From assembly GCA_002505775.1 (NCBI GenBank), contig DAVY01000021.1:1-43955 (forward strand): a stretch of DNA of 43,955 nt, written 5' to 3'. The stretch is from Euryarchaeota archaeon UBA130 (lineage in GTDB: Archaea; Thermoplasmatota; Poseidoniia; Poseidoniales; Thalassarchaeaceae). Numbering within the stretch: position 1 is the stretch's first letter; each line of letters begins with the position of its first letter. The notes under the pieces were generated by a model, which was not told where the DNA came from, did no database searches, and saw only the letters and a list, made by a program, of their open reading frames with translations. The position numbers were made by a program, and so were the translations under genes. Shown piece after piece: positions 10,301 through 17,572 of the stretch.

Positions 10301-13004
10301 CGAATCCTAAATAGAGTATTTCACCAATCTTGACCGTCCTAGCACGTTGGGTGTCATCTCCCGCCGTCCAAACTTCCAAAACTTCCATGCCATCAACCCC
10401 CCCAAGTCCTGCAGTGCTGATGACGGCAGCACCCCCCTCAGTTCCCGCATACAATATGGGATACCCTTGGGAGTCATTTCCAATCAGCTTCACTGAGTTA
10501 ATTTGCCTTGATGGCATGTCCCCTCCATCCAGGCACTCAAGGAACTCTATACTGCCCTGGCCAGTTGGGCCCCAGGCGCATGCACCTCTATTGGTCGCAG
10601 CGAAAATGTCTGTACCATCACTGGTTATGTCATTGAATTCCCATGGGTCATTATTCCAACCGGGGATGTTTGTGTCTAGCTGGTCCCAAGATGCACCATC
10701 CCAGATGGCTATTCCTCCATTCGACTGTGCACCCGTGTTGGCTACTCTAGATCCGACAACCAGATCCCCCCCGTAAATATACAGGGAGAGGACATCGTTG
10801 TCAGGGAGGCCGCTGTTACCAACCGTAAGCAAGTCAGTAATATCTCCGTTTATTCTATCTAAGATCATTATCCCAAAATCAGGAAGTCCAAGATAAACTA
10901 CATCCCCGTTTACTGCAATGGGGGCAGCCTCTAGGTTGTCTGCACCAAGTGATTGCCAAGAACCAAGAATTTGTAGCTCTGCGAGATCCAATCTCATAAG
11001 TCCACTATCTGGAGTCGCCAAGTAAGCTATACTGTACCTGGTCGCGACATCTACAACCAAATCTGAGTCCAGTCCATCACCAGTGTCGTAAGTCAGGATT
11101 AGACTGTTTGTAGAAGAGTTAACCAGTGAAACTCCATTCTCTGGGTGGCCTATCACAAGAGTCTGAGTATATTCATCATATGACATCGAGATGATGCTCT
11201 CAGACCCTAGGCCACTAATACCGCCCATGTACGAACCAGTCTCTCCGTCGAATAGTAGAAGGCCAGAATTGGAAGTTCCGACCCAGACTTGCCCAAGCTC
11301 ATCCTGCACCACTGATGTGATTGTTTGCAGCTGCTGTCCCGCAAAGTCAGAGACATCTATAGGGTCCATCCACCTCCTGCCCGAATTATTGAATCTGTCA
11401 ATTAGAGAGTCTCCAGCCACCCAGATCTGACCCTCCTCGCTATCGTCAATGCTAACTGCAAGCCTCATTGGATCCGTGACAGGACTACTCACAAGGTACT
11501 CAACACCAACCACCGTGTCTTGATGTTGCATAGCAGAAACTCCTGTGGAGTCAATAAGTACCGAAACGCTGTCCACAGGGCTTCTCGCCCCTATCCCGGA
11601 TGGCCATGACGAAATTGATACCGCACTGTCCAGAAGCCCTAGGGAATTAACGGCTTCCTGTGACCTGAATATTCCCGCTGCTATCTCGTACGACTGCAGA
11701 ACATTGCCTGCTAGGACGTGTAGCCAGCCATCTGAGACTGACGTACCAACTATGTTGTTTGATGCAAGAGTGTTTGCTGTTGACCACCTGGAGAGCCACG
11801 TTGAAGTTGCCAAATCCCTTCGATTTATCCCGGCATTTTCGGTGGAGATGAGCAATTGGTTCCCCATCATCTGTAAATCCGTAATCCTGTTACTTGCTAG
11901 GAAGTTACTGGTATCCCAGTGGGTACTGTCCACAATAGTAATCGCCGATTGGTTGTTGCTCACACTGTAGCTGATTAGATGGACGCCGTCATTCTCAGTT
12001 GAGATGATGACAGTGCCTGAGATGACAAGTATATCCGTGGCGACACCAGACGGCGTCGAACAGTATTGATACTCATCCCATTGAGATGAAATCGACAAAT
12101 CTTCCGAATTTGGTGAGATGAATCTGACATTACAACCATCAATGGCCCACATTGATCCATCTGAGTCAGATGCAATAGCTGTAATGCTATCTTGTGCAAT
12201 AGGAACGGAAGGACCGTTTCTAGAATCATTCAGAGACTGTGTAAATATAGTGCCATTGGAGGTGCCAACAACCAGCATACCCCTCGATTGATCGATATCT
12301 ATGCTCCTGCCATATACCAGCTCGTCAATATGAACAATCCCTGGGCATCTCCACTCACACGCCTCTGAGGCCTTGCTATCCAGATGAATCAGATCATCCC
12401 CGAGAAGAACATACATCCTTCCGTCATATGGATTGACCGCAGTGCCGTGAACAACAATCTCCAGAGGCGCAAAGGAAATCCTTGGGTCTGATGGGGTAAG
12501 CGCTTCAATAACTAGATCGGAGATTGAAATTCCGGCTGGTAGAATCCATGAGGCATCACTAACTGAATTGGGCTGTAGGGAAGTGGAGAGCTCGCCATCT
12601 ACAAGTTCGGGAGGCTTGTCGTTGAATTCGTATTGACAACCAAGCCAGTCATTACCCCTCCAGTCTAGAATCGGTGTCTGGCTGTTCATCAGGGTCAGTT
12701 GAGGCTCATCTATGCAGAACCCATCTGAGCCATCGACAGCAATTTCAAATGTCAAGTTAGAAATCTCTGCCCCCGGAGCGAATTCCAAGAACAGGTCAGA
12801 GTAAGCGTAAGTCTGACTTGATGGATCAGCACCTGTGGCCTCCAAGTCTATCCATCCTGTATCGTTGTAACCTGAAGAGCCCCAGACTCTAGCTGAAACT
12901 GTGTTTGTCTTGTCCTCATCTCGTAGCTCGTAGTCGGAGAACGATGTCCATGGCAATAACACCATCAATGAAACGAGAAGGAAAGCACTCCTCTTTGGGG
13001 ACAT
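4368..13004 (-). CDS. Giant exported beta-propeller / fibronectin III protein with C-terminal membrane anchor
   Basis: This protein has about 2,878 residues. I start it at ATG 13004 because it gives a clean signal peptide (MSPKRSAFLLVSLMVLLPW) and because a TATA-like AATATAG lies about 50 bases upstream; the frame stays open to 13082. Residues of about 150-1950 contain many units resembling regulator-propeller blades, such as DELGQVWVGTSNSGLLLFD and DKVLTATWGGIAVYNN. Then come roughly six fibronectin III-like domains (about 2010-2700), each with a core like IDIVWNRSTAPDFDFYTVWV. A single membrane helix (LIAVVSAMMVLAGAVLFI, about residues 2730-2750) is followed by RPRR and an acidic tail of about 125 residues ending in repeats of DDLDIDDLDGLA. 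The likely topology is outside-membrane-inside. No catalytic motif was seen. It could be a surface sensor, adhesin or S-layer-associated protein; the ligand is unknown. Confidence 0.88.
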   Translation of the reverse strand: MSPKRSAFLLVSLMVLLPWTSFSDYELRDEDKTNTVSARVWGSSGYNDTGWIDLEATGADPSSQTYAYSDLFLEFAPGAEISNLTFEIAVDGSDGFCIDEPQLTLMNSQTPILDWRGNDWLGCQYEFNDKPPELVDGELSTSLQPNSVSDASWILPAGISISDLVIEALTPSDPRISFAPLEIVVHGTAVNPYDGRMYVLLGDDLIHLDSKASEACEWRCPGIVHIDELVYGRSIDIDQSRGMLVVGTSNGTIFTQSLNDSRNGPSVPIAQDSITAIASDSDGSMWAIDGCNVRFISPNSEDLSISSQWDEYQYCSTPSGVATDILVISGTVIISTENDGVHLISYSVSNNQSAITIVDSTHWDTSNFLASNRITDLQMMGNQLLISTENAGINRRDLATSTWLSRWSTANTLASNNIVGTSVSDGWLHVLAGNVLQSYEIAAGIFRSQEAVNSLGLLDSAVSISSWPSGIGARSPVDSVSVLIDSTGVSAMQHQDTVVGVEYLVSSPVTDPMRLAVSIDDSEEGQIWVAGDSLIDRFNNSGRRWMDPIDVSDFAGQQLQTITSVVQDELGQVWVGTSNSGLLLFDGETGSYMGGISGLGSESIISMSYDEYTQTLVIGHPENGVSLVNSSTNSLILTYDTGDGLDSDLVVDVATRYSIAYLATPDSGLMRLDLAELQILGSWQSLGADNLEAAPIAVNGDVVYLGLPDFGIMILDRINGDITDLLTVGNSGLPDNDVLSLYIYGGDLVVGSRVANTGAQSNGGIAIWDGASWDQLDTNIPGWNNDPWEFNDITSDGTDIFAATNRGACAWGPTGQGSIEFLECLDGGDMPSRQINSVKLIGNDSQGYPILYAGTEGGAAVISTAGLGGVDGMEVLEVWTAGDDTQRARTVKIGEILYLGFENTGIARYDLANEEWLTTWDGTQGYIDDDDVTTLIPGKQSGTLWAGGDFGLTLIDVENDTVLINWGRGANANGPTIPSRSPADMVIVGDVLHYSTQRSNQWWNSNDEVYRIALNNNTSLSTLDAGSRIGSSSKVYGMGVVGNELWIGVRPTQSWNDGEGTVVRWNTDNETWQDDLPTIGNVQRVNAQLLGDCFPLNSSSCEMWVAYGNNIMRRFQYSTMTLLDEWSDFPGPVRGMEEFNGEYLFATMEGIYRWNPVNETFETAWTEDDGLPNNTEESFFSMEIVGDDLWIASHRQGSWNSNAQILTKNGTTGNWSVWDLGSGDIPGGYGADILVCDEIIHFAIGRLSWWGNQGGVARFDLADHDSDGITGEWINPLTEGGINGLSDNDPRALACDDANRILYIGYDTDGVGLDRFNYNTDSFLSILTSSDGITEDRIFPGGMLHDGNVLLSAHQYQNTGGISRIVTSGTSVTGGQVLSPGMDGCSIVRVPANTPTYAIGRSGQTTGINRVDRLDSTGLIASGFDELAGLSSGRVVEFVSNSTHVWVASTFDGDSFYATSILQGSILQNGSVRWEYGYNLLDDDVINSMLLDGEKMWVTTAGRGLYSIDLAQRSYAPSAPALHGQMDGMILDSDDGMLYVGLMGNQGSAAGFQTFDTSTNSWGDGSLLAGLPNDIVQDFVALGDKVLTATWGGIAVYNNTLSEWEDPITTFDGLPISIYDHLLVVDIPSQGNVVLAGGPSGITILDSNLTVLTTRGASDGLAGNKVSGLVYADSVTRQVIDENGITVTEFHDESIFVSHSGQGPTRPGVVAWDINTDTVNGTYQIDKIPSNDVRSIAADDWGVHIATDISPMVHWNSSSLDMEVGAPANSLMSWPPSEISSHGGNLVMISPGGIDVMDSGGAHLVKAQSGLLDDPRGIDLSDDGLYLVSDDGLHHFSPVEGMVESDKSGQRTARPLNAIIGERTWEGINETARPGMTTVLVDDEESLDIDMTSESVLPGKLPMNPLALTLSSPEAGAWVWAKSSILNYSGNWDMQMMNPGIQAAFQSAISQVGPGSSSVEAHIQLQSPNDGKMKVRVTYDWERIEVPTSIVNMTDRPNDGGGVIEVSWLPAEDAAWNGYRIFVWDATGREDWNPSEDELDDFSTYTSISFWAQTSVMITEADNDGTTEPLSDGRVYRGSIAIEYPDGSIGDAIAWPGSVTPTDEMPSPPNWLKAEPVSGGTAGTLVVEWEMCQELDPSFTRLWSAQQEISNAFALTGEIDVPYSSGNSTVVDLAPQGVFWFAAACVDESGQYDPSNVTVFGPVTTAGGLNDGIPPSMILGTQAQDVPDDEGGRVEVTWQANTEEDCSFYTVYALPASGWQPPSTVDGWPVAEFVPGCSPDDSGSVQVIVDSLGSAPLQDGITYWFGVVASDDWGNSNVDSVLVVEATPQASENGSSSAPDRVEGLVAWDHPDDDGTKIDIVWNRSTAPDFDFYTVWVSEYPLSDVTEMSEKCENGIISCSNIVIDQRQIGGLLQLQMTVDRAMYGASLETLVTSSIYPDVPLYVAVTVHDIKGNVYLSGLEDHISIVTPVDNRGDITPPDRLSPPVLEERLADDGDGMLVTFQESVASDLYEYHIFADVVPFADATNMEPVMVVDRNSELPVTIEYLSDGRSLAPSIMTWVAVVPVDSSGNSWLTNLRTSSIALVDENSLDPGLHLPEVTGVRGYWDSSGSQIDITWDLSQDPQVVSYKVFVSLDPFEDVRNATAVSSFIDSGNTEIKGNLLILSELQGEPLDNTLSYWTVVVAFDGEVHRLAVDPLEILPWSESSFGSSDGEEGEGGVSWIDQLMSGDMNTLIAVVSAMMVLAGAVLFIRPRRASAPQPWEMGALEVELEEQMMRESSGLSEDEEFGIDDLELVSDSFGGAVDSPSVKYDEEEDTMIQPIGGEFTDTAPQPSADVSDELLGIQEDDLDIDDLDGLADDLDIDDLDGLADDLDEEEIL
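4393..4464 (-). repeat. Tandem 36-bp repeat (2 units) in the acidic tail of the giant protein
   Basis: The two 36-base units are 4393-4428 and 4429-4464, and a partial third lies at each side. They encode DDLDIDDLDGLA twice in frame at the C-terminus. The units differ only at a handful of mostly third-codon positions, so the protein repeat is kept while the DNA has drifted. It is a coding repeat, not a CRISPR. Confidence 0.85.
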
Positions 13005-13050
13005 CCCAGAGGCCAAACCCAGTGTATGCACGATGGTTCGGCTTTCTATC

Positions 13051-13060
13051 ACTATATTGA
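13051..13060 (-). promoter_or_regulatory. TATA-like element of the giant protein gene
   Basis: The minus strand reads TCAATATAGT, an archaeal TATA-like box centred about 50 bases ahead of ATG 13004. That predicts a transcript starting near 13030 with a leader of about 25 nt. It supports the start at 13004, because the longer frame to 13082 would begin upstream of this promoter. Confidence 0.5.
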
Positions 13061-13093
13061 ATGGTGTGGGTCGTTGAGCCATACATGCTTACA

Positions 13094-13108
13094 TCCACCG
13101 TAGGTGGA
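13094..13108. promoter_or_regulatory. Perfect inverted repeat in a divergent promoter region
   Basis: TCCACC and GGTGGA are perfect 6-base arms around GTA. The element lies between the TATA-like box of the giant protein gene (13051-13060) and that of the malic enzyme gene (13161-13173), about 35 and 55 bases from each. That is a plausible place for an operator acting on one or both genes. Chance occurrence cannot be excluded. Confidence 0.4.
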
Positions 13109-13160
13109 AATCAGATATTCACATCCTACAAACTACTCTCATAAACGCTCACTAATCGGC

Positions 13161-13173
13161 TGATAATAAATTT
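13161..13173 (+). promoter_or_regulatory. TATA-like element of the malic enzyme gene
   Basis: TGATAATAAATTT is an AT-rich TATA-like box about 65 bases ahead of ATG 13232. Transcription would start near 13192, giving a leader of about 40 nt that contains a purine-rich GAGGGGAGGG at 13197-13206. Confidence 0.45.
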
Positions 13174-13231
13174 ACACGCCATAGGATAGCATCAAAGAGG
13201 GGAGGGTAGGACGAGTTTACGGGTTGTCAGC

Positions 13232-15514
13232 ATGACAGATGAGAGGCTCCGCGAGGAAGCACTGGACTATCACGCCTCAAAACCAGCCGGAAAACTAACC
13301 GTAATCCCAACAAAACCACATGGTACGTCGCATGAATTGTCTCTAGCCTATTCGCCCGGAGTGGCCTTTCCATGTAAGGAAATTGAAAACGATCCCGACA
13401 ACGCATACAAGTACACCTCCAAGGGAAACTTAGTTGCGGTAGTAACCAATGGAACCGCAGTTCTTGGCCTAGGAGACATCGGGCCCCTGGCAGGAAAGCC
13501 AGTCATGGAGGGAAAGGGACTTTTGTTCAAGGCATTTGCAGATATTGACGTCTTCGACATAGAGGTAAACAAGACCGATGTGGATGGGTTTGTTGAAACA
13601 GTAAAGGCGATATCGCCTACATTCGGGGGAATTAACCTAGAGGATATCAAGGCACCAGAGTGCTTCGAAATCGAAAAAAGACTCGTCGAGGAACTGGATA
13701 TTCCTGTTATGCACGACGATCAACATGGAACAGCAATCATTTCAGGCGCGGCACTGATTAACGGACTGGAATTGGTAGATAAGGAAATCTCGAACGTCAA
13801 GGTAGTGATTTCAGGAGCAGGGGCATCAGCGATATCTTGTGCTCGTCACTACGTCCGTTTGGGAGTCAAGAAAGATAACATAATCATGGTAGACTCCACG
13901 GGAATCCTCACAGAATCCAGAATGAAAAATGGTGATTTAAACAAGTACAAGGAGGAATTTGCCAGAAGTCTTCCCGATGGTGGATTATCGGATGCAATGC
14001 TAGAAAGTGATGTCTTCCTCGGGCTGTCAAAGGGAGGTCTGGTTTCGCCGGAAATGGTTAAGACGATGGCACATAGACCTCTAATATTCGCCCTAGCTAA
14101 TCCTGATCCCGAAATCCTACCTGAAGATGTGATGTCCGTAAGGGACGATGCCATAATTGCCACTGGAAGATCTGATTATCCAAACCAGATAAACAATGTT
14201 CTAGGCTTCCCCTACATCTTCAGGGGAGCCCTAGATGTCAGATCAACCCGCATAACCGAGGGAATGAAAATGGCCGCTACAAAGGCAATCGCAGAGTTAG
14301 CCAGAGAACCAGTCCCCGATGATGTTCACTCGGCATACAACGGAGAACAGTTGCAATTCGGTCCTGAATACATAATCCCTAAGCCGTTTGATGCTAGAGT
14401 ATTGATTTGGGAGGCCAGCGCCGTTGCTGCGGCGGCGGTCGAAGAGGGGGTTGCAGGTGTCGAGAAGGGAGATTTTGACTTTGAGGGGTACAGAGAAGAG
14501 CTCGAGGCAAGATTAGGACTCACCCGTTCAATCATGAGGAGAGTCATTAACCGAGCGAAGAGGGACAAGAAAAGAATAGTCTTCTGTGAAGGAGAAGATC
14601 CGACAGTTATCAAAGCTGCATCCCAATGTATTTCCGAGGGAATCTGTGACCCCATCCTTCTAGGTAATATCGACAGAATAGAGGCAGTGAAAGAAGAGCT
14701 TGGACTAAGTTTCACTTGTGAAGAAATCGATGTCAGGTACGATCCTAGGAGAAGGGGCTCTTATGCAGAAGAGTTGCATAATATTCGTGGCCGAAAAGGA
14801 ATAACACTGGAAGATGCCATTAGGCTGATGAAGAACTCCACTTACTTCGCTCCCATGATGGTTCACATGGGAGATGCAGACGGGTACCTTGGTGGAGTCT
14901 CCCACCATTACCCAGACATAGTGAAGCCCTGTTTGCAGATTATAGGCCCTGAGAAGGATTCACACAGGATTGTAGGGATGTACATGATGACTGTCAATGG
15001 AGAGCTGATGTTTATTGGAGATGCAACCATTAACATCTATCCAGATTCCAGAACTTTGGCAGAGATAGCAGTACAGACAGCCAAGGTAGCGAGAAGGTTC
15101 GGGGTGAAGCCGAAAGTAGCGATGCTGTCATTTTCCAATTTTGGTACCTCCTCTGAGATGAGGACAGATAGGGTAGAGGAAGCCATCTCAATAGCTCGAG
15201 AATTAGATCCAGAACTGATTATAGATGGGCCGATGCAAGCAGATACCGCACTTGTGAGCGAGATTCAGAAAGAATACCCATTCATGTCATTCGAAGGCCC
15301 TGCTAATGTTCTAATCTGTCCAAACCTCGCATCAGCAAACATTGCCTACAAACTATTGCAGAGGATCGCAGGTGCTGAGATGACAGGACCTATCCTCGAG
15401 GGACTCTCTAAACCAGCTCATGTCCTACAACGGGGAGACAGTGTTAGAGATGTCGTCCATATGGCAGCTATCTGTGCCGTGGATGCTCAGAGGCACGACT
15501 GGCAGAAGCTATGA
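13232..15514 (+). CDS. maeB: NADP-dependent malic enzyme fused to phosphotransacetylase-like domain
   Basis: At 760 residues this has the normal length of MaeB-type enzymes. The N-terminal part (about 15-390) decarboxylates malate to pyruvate with reduction of NAD(P). It shows the conserved SLAYSPGVAFPCKEI, the catalytic-region motif VMHDDQHGTAII, and a Rossmann nucleotide site (VVISGAGASAISCARHYV). The C-terminal part (about 430-755) is homologous to phosphate acetyltransferase (SDAMLE... and NFGTSSEMRTDRVEEAI-type segments). In known MaeB proteins this domain is regulatory, binding acetyl-CoA rather than acting as a strong transacetylase. The gene stands alone between a divergent promoter and a terminator-like hairpin. 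It links the C4 pool to pyruvate and supplies NADPH, as suits a heterotroph. Confidence 0.95.
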   Translation: MTDERLREEALDYHASKPAGKLTVIPTKPHGTSHELSLAYSPGVAFPCKEIENDPDNAYKYTSKGNLVAVVTNGTAVLGLGDIGPLAGKPVMEGKGLLFKAFADIDVFDIEVNKTDVDGFVETVKAISPTFGGINLEDIKAPECFEIEKRLVEELDIPVMHDDQHGTAIISGAALINGLELVDKEISNVKVVISGAGASAISCARHYVRLGVKKDNIIMVDSTGILTESRMKNGDLNKYKEEFARSLPDGGLSDAMLESDVFLGLSKGGLVSPEMVKTMAHRPLIFALANPDPEILPEDVMSVRDDAIIATGRSDYPNQINNVLGFPYIFRGALDVRSTRITEGMKMAATKAIAELAREPVPDDVHSAYNGEQLQFGPEYIIPKPFDARVLIWEASAVAAAAVEEGVAGVEKGDFDFEGYREELEARLGLTRSIMRRVINRAKRDKKRIVFCEGEDPTVIKAASQCISEGICDPILLGNIDRIEAVKEELGLSFTCEEIDVRYDPRRRGSYAEELHNIRGRKGITLEDAIRLMKNSTYFAPMMVHMGDADGYLGGVSHHYPDIVKPCLQIIGPEKDSHRIVGMYMMTVNGELMFIGDATINIYPDSRTLAEIAVQTAKVARRFGVKPKVAMLSFSNFGTSSEMRTDRVEEAISIARELDPELIIDGPMQADTALVSEIQKEYPFMSFEGPANVLICPNLASANIAYKLLQRIAGAEMTGPILEGLSKPAHVLQRGDSVRDVVHMAAICAVDAQRHDWQKL

Positions 15515-15595
15515 AAACAGCTTCTTTGGCGGTCTCATACACCAAAATATCCAAATTATCACTGCTAGATGCACGGTAATTGCGAAAATGTGAAC

Positions 15596-15620
15596 AGGCC
15601 CCATTGAATGGGCCTTTCCT
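15596..15620 (+). terminator. Hairpin followed by pyrimidine run after maeB
   Basis: The arms AGGCCC (15596-15601) and GGGCCT (15610-15615) are followed by TTCCT, about 80 bases beyond the malic enzyme stop and facing the L24e gene end. It is a plausible transcription terminator for maeB. The T-run is short, so confidence is moderate. Confidence 0.45.
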
Positions 15621-15684
15621 AGTTCTGACTTATTCTAAACCGATTTATCCTCAATAGGCATCCGTATAATATGGATAGGTGGTG

Positions 15685-15876
15685 TTACTTAATGCCGCCC
15701 TTGACGTACCTTTGAGTCCACTTCATCTTTCGTGGGTTTCTCTTGAGCTTCAAGGCGTTCTTCCTAGCCTTGCTGTCTCTGAACCACATAACTGATCCAT
15801 CTCTCTTCACATACATCATGCCCGTACCAGGCTCAATTTCCTCATTGGTGAAGCTACACACTCTAGTCTCTGGCAT
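15685..15876 (-). CDS. rpl24e: Ribosomal protein L24e, with zinc-site cysteines lost
   Basis: This 63-residue protein matches the L24e family: CSFTNEEIEPGTGMMYVKRDG near the start and LKRNPRKMKWTQRY near the end, corresponding to the usual EPGTGIMYV and RKVKWT. It is a large-subunit ribosomal protein. Most archaeal L24e proteins carry four cysteines in two pairs (CxxC) holding zinc. Here only the first remains; the others are replaced by Thr, Arg and Ala (CSFTN and WFRDSKARKN). The start ATG 15876 has AGGTGG at 15881-15886, four bases away. The gene is last in the L7Ae-S28e-L24e cluster that is common in archaea. Confidence 0.93.
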   Translation of the reverse strand: MPETRVCSFTNEEIEPGTGMMYVKRDGSVMWFRDSKARKNALKLKRNPRKMKWTQRYVKGGIK

Positions 15877-15885
15877 TATACCACC

Positions 15886-16104
15886 TCATCGATTACCTAG
15901 GCGACGCGCCTCTCTACCAGTATCTTTCAGCATTAGGATATCTCCAATCCTTACAGGCCCCAACACATTCCTAGAAATGATTCTCCCTATGTCCCTAGGG
16001 TTGTTCGAGTCATCAACTCTGACTTTCACTTGGATAGCTTCTCCGCTCATGCCTGTCCTTCCGACAATCTCGACGACCTCTGCGGGCCATGATTCTTGAG
16101 CCAA
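15886..16104 (-). CDS. rps28e: Ribosomal protein S28e
   Basis: A small-subunit ribosomal protein recognised from GRTGMSGEAIQVKVRV, GRIISRNVLGPVRIGDILM and the C-terminal REARRL, all hallmark S28e segments. The frame can be read from TTG 16119. I prefer TTG 16104 (MAQESWPAEVVEIVG), because GGAGG at 16113-16117 sits eight bases ahead of it and because the resulting 72 residues match the family length of about 70. It lies downstream of L7Ae and nine bases upstream of L24e, so the three are probably co-transcribed. Confidence 0.92.
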   Translation of the reverse strand: MAQESWPAEVVEIVGRTGMSGEAIQVKVRVDDSNNPRDIGRIISRNVLGPVRIGDILMLKDTGREARRLGNR

Positions 16105-16120
16105 ACTTCCAGCCTCCAAT

Positions 16121-16495
16121 TTACTTCGACAGGGTTTCGTAGTGTCCCTTCACTTCGTTAAACAGATCTTGCGCCTCTTTTCCTACTTCCATTATAGCTA
16201 CAGCGGCAGTCCTTGTTCCTGCAGTCATTCCAGCAGAGTCAGCCAAGTATCCTTGGTCCTCGACGTACATAAACGGAATTGACTTCTCGTTACAAATCAT
16301 AGGAACATGGGCAAGTAGCTCTCCTGGATTGACATTTTCGGCCATGACAATCATTGTCGCGCTTCCTCTCTCGGCTGCCTTGGTTACCTCATTGGCTCCT
16401 TTCTTTATCTTGCCGTCCTTTCCAATCGCTTTCACAAGTTCGTAAACTTGGTCTTGTATGTCTTTCGGGGTCTCAAACGCTATATGAACACTCAT
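16121..16495 (-). CDS. rpl7ae: Ribosomal protein L7Ae (kink-turn RNA-binding protein)
   Basis: The 124-residue protein matches archaeal L7Ae in length and sequence: GKIKKGANEVTKAAERG is the RNA-binding loop, and AENVNPGELLAHVPMIC and IPFMYVEDQGYLADSAG follow as in the family. L7Ae binds kink-turns in 23S rRNA, and in archaea it also acts in box C/D and H/ACA guide RNPs and RNase P. The gene heads a three-gene ribosomal operon. It has a clear TATA-like box at 16541-16550 and a purine-rich ribosome-binding site (GAGG, 16502-16505) six bases before ATG 16495. Confidence 0.96.
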   Translation of the reverse strand: MSVHIAFETPKDIQDQVYELVKAIGKDGKIKKGANEVTKAAERGSATMIVMAENVNPGELLAHVPMICNEKSIPFMYVEDQGYLADSAGMTAGTRTAAVAIMEVGKEAQDLFNEVKGHYETLSK

Positions 16496-16540
16496 TGGAT
16501 ACCTCTCCTCGTGCTGGGTAAGCCGTCGCAGGACATGGCT

Positions 16541-16550
16541 GATATAAACG
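16541..16550 (-). promoter_or_regulatory. TATA-like box of the L7Ae-S28e-L24e operon
   Basis: The minus strand reads CGTTTATATC, a good archaeal TATA box about 50 bases ahead of ATG 16495. It would place the transcript start near 16518, with a short leader containing the GAGGAGAGG ribosome-binding region. Confidence 0.6.
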
Positions 16551-16584
16551 CAACGTATTGTCCGGACAGAGCTAGAGTAGCCAA

Positions 16585-17514
16585 TCAGCCAATCATTTCC
16601 TTGATTCCTCTAGCTAGGGCCGGTGCGGAACTAACAACGGATCTTGGATTCCTTAGAGAGTCCGTTGTGTACACACCGTCAACGTGATTTGCTAGCTTAG
16701 ATAGGGCTCCTCCTGTGAATAAACCATGAGTACACGCTGCATATACTGCTTTTGCACCCTGTCTTCTGAGAGCGTCACTTGCCCTGCATATAGTTCCACC
16801 AGTACTAATCATATCATCGACAATCGCCACAACTTTACCGTTTACATCAAGGTCCTTGGCCTGATGTTCTATGGTGTGGGCGTCAATCCTAGTTTTCTCG
16901 AGATAACTGAATTCCCATCCCCCTATCTTCGCCACCTCACTTGCCCTGTCAATGGCCCCCTTATCCGGACTAAGGATGAAATCTGGATTGACCTCTTTAT
17001 CCAGAACATCTGCGATCTCTGGCATGGAACTCACGAAACCTATCTTTAGCTCCGAGCCATCCAGTACTCTCGGCTCATGGAGGTCCAAGATTACCATGCC
17101 ATCACAGCTTCTTCCTAGAATTTCTGAGATTACTCTGGCCGAAACCGTCTCCCCCGGGGAGAATCTCTTATCCTGTCTCGCATATCCATAATATGGGACG
17201 GCTAGAAAAATACCCGGCCCGACATTATCCATTATTTGTTCACCCTCATTTTTGAGGTTCTCAAGATCCCCTTTGCGAATATCGTTAATAGCTTCAAGCA
17301 TCAGAACTGTCCTCATTATCCCCGAATCTGGAAATGTGTTGGATACTAGGATTACAGGCTCTGATCTAATTACTCCAAAACTCTCACTTGGAACTCTCAC
17401 GTACCCCTCTCCATCAGGAAATTTCCTACTCTCAATGAGGACATATTCCATCTCGAGAATTTCGGCTAGAGCGATGGCCAATTCACGACCCGATGAGCCG
17501 CTTAGTACTGGCAT
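16585..17514 (-). CDS. prs: Ribose-phosphate pyrophosphokinase (PRPP synthetase)
   Basis: The enzyme makes PRPP from ribose 5-phosphate and ATP for nucleotide, histidine and tryptophan synthesis. Family motifs are clear: FPDGEGYVRV near the N-terminus, VPYYGYARQDKRFSPGE (ATP-binding flexible region), the LDLHEPR segment in place of the usual DLHA.Q, and the PRPP-binding loop VVAIVDDMISTGGTI. I start at ATG 17514 (MPVLSGSSGREL) because it aligns with the usual N-terminus and gives 309 residues. An upstream ATG at 17538 would add eight residues, and neither start has a strong ribosome-binding site. The gene lies between L7Ae and a tRNA gene on the same strand. Confidence 0.94.
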   Translation of the reverse strand: MPVLSGSSGRELAIALAEILEMEYVLIESRKFPDGEGYVRVPSESFGVIRSEPVILVSNTFPDSGIMRTVLMLEAINDIRKGDLENLKNEGEQIMDNVGPGIFLAVPYYGYARQDKRFSPGETVSARVISEILGRSCDGMVILDLHEPRVLDGSELKIGFVSSMPEIADVLDKEVNPDFILSPDKGAIDRASEVAKIGGWEFSYLEKTRIDAHTIEHQAKDLDVNGKVVAIVDDMISTGGTICRASDALRRQGAKAVYAACTHGLFTGGALSKLANHVDGVYTTDSLRNPRSVVSSAPALARGIKEMIG

Positions 17515-17572
17515 GTGACAAGAAGGCGAACTGAGCATCCTTCATGACGCTACCGCTTGTTTTGTCATAAGA

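Noticed and set aside
13005..13082. Longer start for the giant protein at 13082
   Set aside because: It would begin upstream of the TATA-like box at 13051-13060 and would put 26 residues in front of the signal peptide.
14326..14715. 129-codon minus-strand frame inside maeB
   Set aside because: It is antisense to a well-conserved malic enzyme/phosphotransacetylase gene and shows no independent motif.
15660..15676. Palindromic ATCC...GGAT near the L24e stop as a terminator
   Set aside because: The loop is too short for the full stem and no T-run follows on either strand.
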